A program made the translations under genes and the position numbers. Below, piece after piece: positions 55,001 through 64,000 of a stretch of DNA of 64,000 nt. The notes beneath the pieces are model-generated. The model was given only the letters and a program-made list of their open reading frames with translations, was not told the DNA's origin and did not search any database. The first letter of the stretch is position 1, and every line of letters begins with the position of its first letter. The stretch is from Coniochaeta sp. PMI_546 (taxonomy: Eukaryota; Ascomycota; Sordariomycetes; Coniochaetales; Coniochaetaceae), in assembly GCA_021432605.1 (NCBI GenBank), contig MU271143.1, positions 1,497,277 to 1,561,276 on the forward strand, in the 5' to 3' direction.

Positions 55001-55932
55001 CCATTTTCGCCGTTGTAAGCTGAGTATTCAAGAGCGGCCTGATCCCAGGTTTACCTGCAGTAGCTACTTTCTCGGCCATCACCAGGCTCATCTACATCAT
55101 AAAAACTCATCACACTGTGTCAAAGCCGCTGAAAATGGCGACACGCGCCAGCCCAATTCGGCGGCTACAACAGCGTTTTCTCGACTTAACGTGCAAATAG
55201 TTGTAACCTTTCAGCTGGATCTTTTAACATAACTGTAAATACTAATCGTTGGACTATAGATGCCCAACCAACTCTAATCTAATTCAGGCAACTTTTCACT
55301 CTCGATAAGGGACCTGTGAACAAGCTAAGCGTCATTTGTCCTCCAGCGCATGCCAAGTCGTCATGCCTAGACACATGCTACGTGGTTTTCCCTTCTGTAG
55401 AACTCATCACGACGCGACGTTTATCACTCGAGCCGATCGAGAACTGAGACGCCGTTAGCATGTCATCTTCAACATTGTCTCACAAGTCCGAACCGTTGGG
55501 TCTTTGCAGACAAACTAGAGAGCGGCAGGGTAGAGCAAGAAGGCATATCACTAGTTAGCCACACTGGTATTCGCGCGCCTTGCCAGGAGTGGCACTTGGT
55601 GGTTATCAGCGAAAGGCATGAATGCCACAGGAGATCAAGACATATCTCTGGATTATTGACCTCCACCCTTTAATTACCAGATATGCAAAGTTTTGTAGTC
55701 CTGTCCCAAATATCACCTAAAGGAAAGATGTGCCTAGTATGACAGTAAATAAAAAAAGCAATAAAATCAACGCCACCGAAACAAGGTCTTCTGTAAATGA
55801 CGGAACAAGACAACCCTGTCGTCACACATGAACCCTCCAAACGTGTATCCCACACGCTTGGAGTTATTAGTTATATATGAACCACCTCTTCATCCTCTAC
55901 TCATATATCCTCACTTTATCGCCATCGACATC
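55001..55932. other. intergenic region downstream of the chitin synthase
   Basis: No supported gene; AT-rich 3' flank of the chitin synthase gene. Confidence 0.4.
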
Positions 55933-58900
55933 TCACATATTCGCCAGCTCGTTATCGATCTGCCGATCCATAAACGTCCTCCTCTCCCCCACAAGCTCAG
56001 TCTGCAACCTCTGCTCCACCAGAGCCCTCACCTGCTTCTTAGTGACGGTGTCGAGGTCCACCTCCCGAAGCACAGACTGGATCGCCTCCGTGATAACCAT
56101 GTCGTCAGGACCAGCATTACCGCGCTGGAAATCAAACGACACGGTCGACATGTGGCCACTTTCGATGTGCGTCCCCAGCGGCGGCCTGTTACCGCCAGCG
56201 TACCCAAACGCAGCCGACGCCCTAGGCGTAGTTGCGCCCAGAGCCGGGCCGGGCGACTGGTTCATCGACATGCGCAGGTTGGTCATGCTCCGCCCCGCGG
56301 GAGCGTCCTGGTAGGGGGACTGCATACGCTGCACGTCGTTGCCGTAGGTGGCGGCGCCCATGGATGCCATGGATTGGCGGTGGGCGAGTCCGTGAGGGTC
56401 ATTGAAGGGAGAGTTGAGATTGTAGGTCGAGTTGCGGGTCAGGCTGCCTCCGGCGGGGAATGGAGCAGGTGACTGGGGTGGCATGAAGGCGCTGGCACGG
56501 CCAGGGAGGCCGGTCAGGATGGATGGCTGGCGGACGGAGGAGTAGACGGACTTCATGTCGTCGAGCTCATATGTCTCCTCGTAAACGCCGTTGTCGACCT
56601 TTTCGTTGTTGGTGCCGCGGCGGCCGGGCAGGTTGTTGATGAGGGCATAGTCGTCCCATCGCTGTAGCGGGATGCTGCGTGGATCGAAGCCCTCATCGTC
56701 CACGGCGAGGTACTGCTTCTTGCCTGTCTCTCCGACGACGATGCGTGTGTTACCCCATGCGAAATTGTCCTGGTTCCAGAACGAATAGATGGGTAGGATG
56801 AACGAGTACACTGGGAAGGCGATAATGTAGATAATCATCCAGCCGATGTGCTGCCACTGTCGCTTGAGGATGAAGATCAGAGCCTGCAGGCCGTACACCG
56901 CAGCCAGGAGGATAATCGAAATAAGCGGGAATTGTCCTTGATGCGTGGCAGCAACGTAGATGAGGTATCCGAGGTAGAAGCAAGTAGCAGGGAGAATGAG
57001 GGTGCCGAGTAGGTCGAGGAACACGATGAAGCGCATCGAGAAGAAACAGAAGCCGCACATGTCCTTTAGAAACATCAACTCAGCCAGGTTGTGGATCGTG
57101 GAGTTGATCCAGCGGCGGCGCTGAGACAACAGAACGCTCCACGTCTCGGGTGCGGCAGTCTGGCAGTAGGCGTCGGGGATGAACTTGTACGACATGTAGG
57201 GGAAGTGTTTCGTCATGAGCGTGGTGAGATAGCGATCCTCGCCGAGAGAGAGGAGGTTCTTCTTGTGAAGCGTGTCCACATGGCAATCGCTGTACTCTCT
57301 GATAACATCATCGGAGATGATGAGCGGCTTGCCCTTGTCAACCGTCCTCAGGCGATACATGGAGAAACTGGAGTTGTGTCAGCATCGTCAATAGTCTAGA
57401 CACGAAGGCGGGAAACTTACCAGCCAGGCAAACAGGTGACACTGCCAAAGAGCGACTCGAAAGCTTTAGCCAAGTGATGCGAGATGTAGTATTCGTAAAC
57501 TTGGATCATTGTCCACCACGAGCGCTCTTCGTTCTGCAGACTCGTTTCGCCACAGATACCGGCAATCTTCGCATCGTTGGCACAAGCGGCGACGAGTCGG
57601 TTGAGGGAGTCCTCCCGCACGCAAGTATCGGCATCTACCATAAGGAGGTATTCGTACAGCTCGGGGTCCACGCCGATGATGTTGTTGATCTGGTGGAACA
57701 TCTCGAGCTCGAGGGGGTTCATCGGCGCGCGGTGGTGAACACGATTGAGGAAGCTCATGAGCAGGATCTGAGAATCACGCTTGCCGCGATTACCGGGCTT
57801 GCTCTTCTTCTGCTCCGATTCCTTGCCGACCTTGACAACGACAAGGTACGGAACAACGTTGCCTTCGTACTCGTAGAGGCCAGAATAGACCTTGCCGTAA
57901 TTGAGCTGTTCGCTCCCCTCGCCGACCGATTTGAAGGGCAGCGCCGGAGGATCAACCTTGGGGTCTACGCCAAGAATATCAAGAACAATCTTTGGTGTAG
58001 GGCGGTCGTTACCGGCACCGATGGCCACACCATCACAAATGACGCAGATGAGCTTCCTCTTGTTGTCATATTGCAGCGCGGTGAGCGAGTCCAGTGCCTT
58101 TCTCAGAGAGTCTTCGCCTTCTGTATATGCGGGCACCTGGCAGATGACGAACTTGTCCTGTGGAGCCGGTCTCCGCTTAGAACCGAACTGCAGCGCCGAG
58201 ACGAACTTGAGCACGATGGCAGAAGCCACAACGACCGTAAAGGCCAAGAGGATATAGTTGTTGGCCTGGCAGCGAGGCGTATACCTGAAGTCGGGGATGC
58301 CGATATAGAAGGTATTTTTGATGCAGTTGATGCTGTTCAGTACGTTGGCCCTTGTGGTGTCGTTTCCGTTTGCGTTCCTGATGATCGTATGCCACGTCTC
58401 GGTGATGTCTTGGCCAGGGTTGGCCTGAACGGCGTCCGTCAGGTCGGTGTTCAAGAATTCGTATGATTTCAGATTATTCATGATCCCCAGCGTGTAGAAG
58501 TAATCTGTGAGATCGTAGAGTTTATCTTCGTAAATGAACCATTCGTGATTGTTGTCCTTTCCATCAGATGCGACATATTTTGTGTCCCACACCAAGTCAC
58601 CATGGTAATATTCCTTGATGGTCGGTAGGAAGTGATCCGAGTACCAGGTATCCGATCGCAGCGCGCTGGTCGTGTCGCCCTGGAAATACCCAGATGTATG
58701 CAAAGCTTCGGGATGCTCGACCGAGGTATTGGCGGTTAGCTGGATAGATTCGGCAATACCAAGTCCAGGACAGACCAGCGGAAGCGGAGGCATGAAGTAC
58801 TCATCCATGGCCAAGCCGGCCAAAGGCAACATAACCTCCGAGGTTGTCTGGATGTTGCTGTCGCTGTGCTGTAGCCTCCAAAACTTGGTGATATCGTATA

Positions 58901-61487
58901 CACCTCCACGAATACTGACCCAAAAGTCATCCTGACCTTGATGCGTGTTGACCTCTTGGACTGACCAGGCCTTGTCAAAGTTGGGGCACAAGAGACGGCC
59001 GAACCAGATGATCCAGAAGACCATAGCTGCGTTGATTAGAAGGATCAACAAGCAAAGAACAACTTTCTCCCGCCAAGCGAATCGCACATCTGGTCGCTTC
59101 ATGCGACCAACGAAACGCAGCAGCGGGGAGGGGATCCAGAATGTCACGGCCCAGACGAAGAAGACCCAGATCCGCCGTTTGGCACTGATCGGCCGCTCCT
59201 CCAAGGATTTTTGATTCGCGAGCTCCGGATCGAGATTGCCAACGAATTCTCCTTCGCTGTTGTAGTATGTCTCGCCCTTGTAGTTATCGCCCTTGTTGCC
59301 AAGTCCGTAGTCACCGGTCCTCACATTCCGCATCGCCGTAGGTGCAATGGACGGAGCTGTCATGGCACCATGCCCTAGTGTGGGTTGGCTCATGTTCCTC
59401 TGGTGCATACCTTGGGGAAACAACGCCTCATTGCTGCCGGTTGGCGTGACATCCGCCATGGCATTGTTGAAGTAGCCGCTGCCATTGGCAGAATAGCCGG
59501 ACTCGAGGCCACCGGTTGCCATATAATTGCCCATGGGCATGTTGTTGTCCAACCCTCCCGCAAGGCCGCCCATGGGTTTTAGGTCAAGCATGCTCTCGGC
59601 CTCCCACCAGGCACTTTCACGCATCCACACGCGGTCGTTTCCTACGACGACTTCACCGTTGCTCCATCCTCGTTCCAGGATCCAGCTCTCGATGCCATCT
59701 CGACCCTCTCTACAGCCCAGCGATTGGTACCGCTGCACAAACTCGTCAAGATCGAAATCTGCTGTGAAATCCAGGTGCTTATTCCTCCTATTCGCCCATT
59801 CAGGAAGCCTCCAAGCACGGAGCTGGCGGGAGACAGTCCCAGCGGACCACGCAGAAGTGACTGAAGGCAGAGCCGCAAGACTGGCTGGTGATTCGTCGGT
59901 AGGGTGGATTGACAAGTGGTACCAGACCCTGCTGCTGCTGAGGAGGGCAGGGAGGTCGAACCTGGCATTACGGCCAAGGTTGATACCCTGGCCAAAGATG
60001 GGGAAGAGTAGCTTTTTCAGGAAGCCATCATCATCTGCTGCGTAGCCGATCTTTTCGAGGATTTCCTCCCGCTTTTCGAGTATATGCTGGCGCTCTCGCC
60101 CAGCGGGGCCAGTCATGATACCAAGATCCGGTCCGCACTCCGCCACGGCACTCTGCATCTCCCGCAGCACGGAACTTCCGGCTGCAGTGACTTCGACTCC
60201 GTCCTGTTTCATTTCCGAGTTGATCCCCATGCTGTCGTCAAAGATGCCACGCATGGCAACAGCCTTGCCCAGAGTCGGATCCGGAATCTCGACCACCGTG
60301 ATGCAGACCGTATCTCCCGTGTCTTCGTTCGACCTCGGAGTCCTGTCACCTCTCGAGCCATCGGGGGATTCGTCCCCGTCCCGAATGCGGGTCATCTGGG
60401 CTGCGATGGCTTCATTGGCTTTCGTAATGACCCAGTCGACCAAGGCTTCATAAAGCCCGCCAATAAAGGTTGCTCGGTCTTCCCTCGAGCATTGTCTAGC
60501 CAATACCTCTGGTTCCATCCCGAGCAAGCCACTCACATCTTCGAATATTTCATCCAGCACCTCCTCATCTACCGTATAGTCTAGAGTGTTGCCGAGCTTT
60601 AGGAGACCGGCGAGAATGGAGATGAAATTCCGATGGGCAGAGCCCTTGATCCCAATCTCTTTCAGCGCAGAGCGAAAATCATCGGCAGCGGCCGCATCAT
60701 CTGCGGTAGGGAGGTACGATGGTGGGTCGTAGGTGCCGGACTTCGATAGAAGTGTATAGCTGGAGGCGGCCTTGAGACCCAGAAACTCTCGTTCTGCAGG
60801 TGTAGAAGCAGAGGTCAGGAGGTAGTAGAAGACATCGAAGGCTCGGTAGCCTGCCTCAGCAGGTATGTCAAGCAGTCCTTTCGACGTATCGATTCCACCC
60901 GAAGAAAGAGCGAGAGTGGCTGCAGTGAGGTTTCCGGCAAGATTCAACGTCAAAGTGACACCGAGAGCTGTTTGCCGGGGAGTAGAGGGGTTGTATGGCG
61001 TGACACAATTCAGCATCGGTGCGAGAGCTTCGAGACCTCTAAAGAGCGACGTCGGTATGGACAGAGGAAGGGATGATAGGAAAGGAGTCAACAACGAAGG
61101 TGTCGAGGTATGGAGGGAGCTAGTGGTTTGTTAGCAACTGTTCCATGAGGGGTAGTAGCTGCATCGATCGCGGTGTTTAGCATACCCAAGTATAATGCAG
61201 CCATCTTCAGCACGTCGGCGAGCATGCTCCCAGGCCCGAGCCGCCAACGCGGCATCCACCGTGCCTCCTACTCGTCCATCTGGACCAGCCTGAGCGGCAG
61301 TCAACCAGGTATTGACCACTACACTCGAACCAGCATCCAATCGGTAGGGCTGAGAAGAGAGGTATATGTTATGGATGGCGTTCAACAATGTTGTGGTTGA
61401 TACCTGGGAAGCCTGGTGGCCAGCAGCACGAGGTGCACCGAAGCCTTCCGAAGCCACGGAATACATGGACATCCGTGGATTCGTCAT
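55933..61487 (-). CDS. csmB: chitin synthase with degenerate myosin-motor-like N-terminus (class VI/VII, CsmB type)
   Basis: Three exons: 61487-61186, 61119-57421 and 57367-55933; 1,811 aa. Residues 1 to about 560 match the reduced motor-like region of CsmB-type enzymes. I find no P-loop GESGSGKT, so ATP-driven motility is unlikely. Membrane segments start near 744 ([35 protein letters not shown]). A cytochrome b5-like domain follows (about 820-865, [18 protein letters not shown]). The catalytic domain has [11 protein letters not shown] (near 1091), LMVDADTC (near 1259), [13 protein letters not shown] (near 1289), CLPGCFSMYR across the second intron, EDRYLTTLM and SQRRRW (near 1415). More membrane helices and a C-terminal DEK-like domain (about 1760-1808) follow. 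It makes chitin at the plasma membrane. Nomenclature varies: class VI in Aspergillus, class VII elsewhere. Confidence 0.94.
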
Positions 61488-64000
61488 TGTGGCCGTCGGA
61501 TGGGGTGGTCAAGCCCCTCGGCACGGTAGAAGTGCTGTAATGTGGGAGTTGTATAGGAGCTACGTAGCCGCGGATCGAGAAAGTGACGATGGGATTTCGA
61601 AACAACGACGAGACAGAGGGTTTGAGAGCGTCTCCTCTTAGGAGAGCCCCTTTCAGACAAATGCAAGCTGATAATCCGCTCGTAGTGTAATAGCTACGAA
61701 ACAGATAGAACGAGTGTAGATATATCGAGGGGGTGAGCCAAGAGAGGTGAGAATAGGTCGTGCACAACGGGAATCAAGTGCGTCCGCTGTTCGGTCGCTG
61801 AGCAACGCGATGGCGCTGTTGCTGACCTCCTTTTCCCAGTTACAAAGTCGTCGTCTTCTTCCCCTGAAGAAAAGAAGCAGAATAAACGACCGAATGAAGA
61901 AGCAAACAACCAAAGCGAGTGAAATTGGTTGGAAAGCAGATCTCGAGAAACAGATGGGAATGGCAAAACGAAGGTCACGACGAGACAATGTTCCGCAAAA
62001 TCGAATTGGCAAGAAAGGAACCACTCTCGATATGGACCAGGGGAGGAAGCACTTCGCGGTGGAACTGTGTACCCAAGCGCCTGAACTACAGTAATACGGC
62101 GGGGCAAAACTACACGAAATGCGATACGGTAGTTCTATGATGAGCCCGCGGGGGCGGATGCATGAATTACCTTAGGTAAGGTAGTGTACCGTGAGTGAAT
62201 CAGGTTCTTCCCGGTTCGTTGGACGATCTTCCAATCTGTTTGTGTAGAGGTAGTACTGTATAGTATGTATTACACTTAAGATTCCCCAGAGCCAGATTCT
62301 GTTGCACAACACGTGTACGTGTACGATAACTCATCTCGAGTTTCGTTAAACTGCTGCTGACTTTTGAGCTGTTGTTGTGCCAAAAACTCCACTGCAGAGT
62401 TCCCGATCGTCACTTCAGTTTGATCCTCGAGTAACATGGCAGGTTTGGTCCAACAAGCTTTAGCATCACCTATGTCAGTCAGAACGTCAGACGGAATTTG
62501 GGTCATGAGTGGCGACGCTCGAAATGGATACGAGAAACACTTTGTTCGAAGCTGCAAGAGACGATGTTGCCCCACCTTAGGAGCTTTGTACCGTGCGGCA
62601 ATGGACTGCTAGTTGGTGGCCTTGACTTTCCTGACTTTCCATGCTTGTGGAAAAACAGACGGGTTGTCAGGAAAATTCTGGACGGACTCGACGTGATTAC
62701 ACTCAGCTCACCAATGCTGCGGTCCGATACGAACGGCTTTCTTGAAATCTGACGATTCTTCAACGTAGATCGGAAAGCCTTTACACGTGTCCGTGTACAC
62801 GTAGTGTAGCCCTCGCGAACGCACCATTTGTACGGCATGTGAAAGATGCGGATAAAAAAGACTGCTAGCAGTGCCACAGTCCGGAGCAAAAACGGCAAAC
62901 GACGAACCATTCTTTCTTTTAATAGCCAAACACTCCACAGCTTTCGGCACTAACTCGATGGCCCCTTTTCCTAGTGTCATCTGGTTTAGAATCGATCGAT
63001 GTCGAATCACTCGCTGTAGCATCCTGAAGTCTTTTAAGCTTTTCAGCAGGTTTCAGGGGCTCTGAATTCCTGACTGAGCACCCACGCGCCAACACATATC
63101 ATCTGTTGTTGATTGTTGTGTCCAAGCATAAGGTACGTTGTACCGTATTGTGAACACTAGGTTGTCTACCGTTCGCGGCGTGTGTCTATCAATATGAGAA
63201 GTGGACGCTAGCATCTGTGGCTTCCGTTTCCCCAACATCTTGCTCCACAAAGTGCCGGTTGCTCGTCACACACGGTTCGCCCGGATGCTGTCGTTCTGTT
63301 AGATGGCACCGATGGAATTGAATGTTCTCCAGCGAGCATACACGTTGTAAACACGGTCAACTGAAAGGAGGAATGTTTCATTATACGCGTCGACACAGAC
63401 ATTGACACAGGATATCAGTGAACTCGGCCCCAATAGAGAGGTCCTCATGCCGAGTTTCGTAGATCGTTAACAGACAATTGGCACCCCTTTTAATGCCGGA
63501 CATTCCATTTCCCATGCAGTGCCCGATGTTGTCATCGCCCGTCTTCCTTACACTATTATTATTTTGGACAGGGGTATAGGAGCGCGCCTGCATAACATGG
63601 CAGGAATGAAAATCTCTTGATCTCACGCGTGGCATGATGCATGCACCATTGGGTTCAGACAGCGATGAGATAGGCACCCAGGCAGGCATTCAGAAAATAT
63701 GCTACTCGTAAAGTAAAAAGAGCAGAGACGAGATCAAATGGTGAGAACGGAGGAAAGTAGCCAAGGTACCCGACCTTATGCAGATAGACGATCCCTGAGA
63801 TGGAACCGTCCGGATTCTGTCATAGGAAACGGGGCGGAGCTAAGACCCGTTTTTTTCTGACGGCCCGGTACCTCGGGTGGAGCGGCAAGCTAGGAGCGAC
63901 CATTGAGCCAGTCAGAAGTCTCGTAAGTGAAAGAGATTTGCACTGTTGGGCTCGTGTCGCTCTCCGTACCGGATTGAAAGGTCAACACACTAAACTCTCA
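61488..64000. other. long upstream region of the chitin synthase
   Basis: 2.5 kb with no recognised gene. A TACCTTAGGTAAGGTA motif sits at 62168-62183. Two minus-strand frames of 135 and 104 codons (62503-63022) overlap each other and show no domain. This region probably includes a shared promoter if a divergent class V chitin synthase lies beyond the window. Confidence 0.45.

Noticed and set aside
57474-58466. 330-codon plus-strand frame
   Set aside because: Antisense shadow of the chitin synthase catalytic region.
62503-63022. Two overlapping minus-strand frames (135 and 104 codons), considered as a transposase remnant
   Set aside because: I could not find a DDE or helix-turn-helix motif in either; they overlap each other in different frames.
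1-64000. tRNA, rRNA and CRISPR-like arrays
   Set aside because: No internal B-box-like GGTTCRA sequence with a fitting fold and no regularly spaced repeats were found by eye; a covariance-model scan would be more sensitive.

Overview
The window is nuclear DNA of a filamentous ascomycete, most likely a Sordariomycete. The evidence is short 50-100 nt introns with GTRNGT donors and CTAAC-type branch sites, GC-rich coding sequence, and a typical mould gene set: NST1, a Rho2 GTPase, a motor-like chitin synthase and an anoctamin. I assembled 20 intact protein-coding models by joining reading frames at splice sites and checking phase and family motifs. I saw no tRNA, rRNA, CRISPR array or intact transposon.

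Layout. 1-5.3 kb: a disordered nuclear-type protein, mitochondrial ribosomal protein mL40, and rho2 on the minus strand, which contains a 6-nt micro-exon. 7.5-16.5 kb: NST1, a type I cell-surface protein, a methyltransferase and a phytanoyl-CoA-type dioxygenase. 18.1-23.1 kb: a small cysteine-rich, hydrophobin-like gene that appears only after splicing, an anoctamin/Ist2 homologue, and an internally repeated protein of unknown role. 24.9-32.5 kb: a zinc-finger plus double-SH3 protein, flavocytochrome b2 and an unusual Rab GTPase. 34.4-44.2 kb: an SS18(SSXT)-like protein, a Gyp5-type TBC RabGAP and a reticulon. 46.6-48.8 kb: two adjacent hotdog thioesterase-type genes. 48.8-55.9 kb: a sparse, accessory-looking stretch with an orphan gene, a small conserved fungal gene and two decayed relics (a membrane protein and a HET-domain gene). 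55.9-61.5 kb: a 1,811-aa chitin synthase. 61.5-64 kb: its long upstream region.

Themes. Several genes serve secretion, membrane shape and wall building: rho2, the Rab, the TBC RabGAP, reticulon, anoctamin, the chitin synthase and the surface protein. They are scattered on both strands with separate promoters, so no operon-like unit is implied. The observations most worth checking are the rho2 micro-exon in switch I, the hidden hydrophobin-like gene, the alternative basic tail of the anoctamin, the SSXT-like domain, the GC-AG intron in the Rab gene, the HET relic, and palindromic TAAGGTA/TACCTTA clusters in intergenic DNA. Nothing here clearly amounts to a new defence or mobile system.
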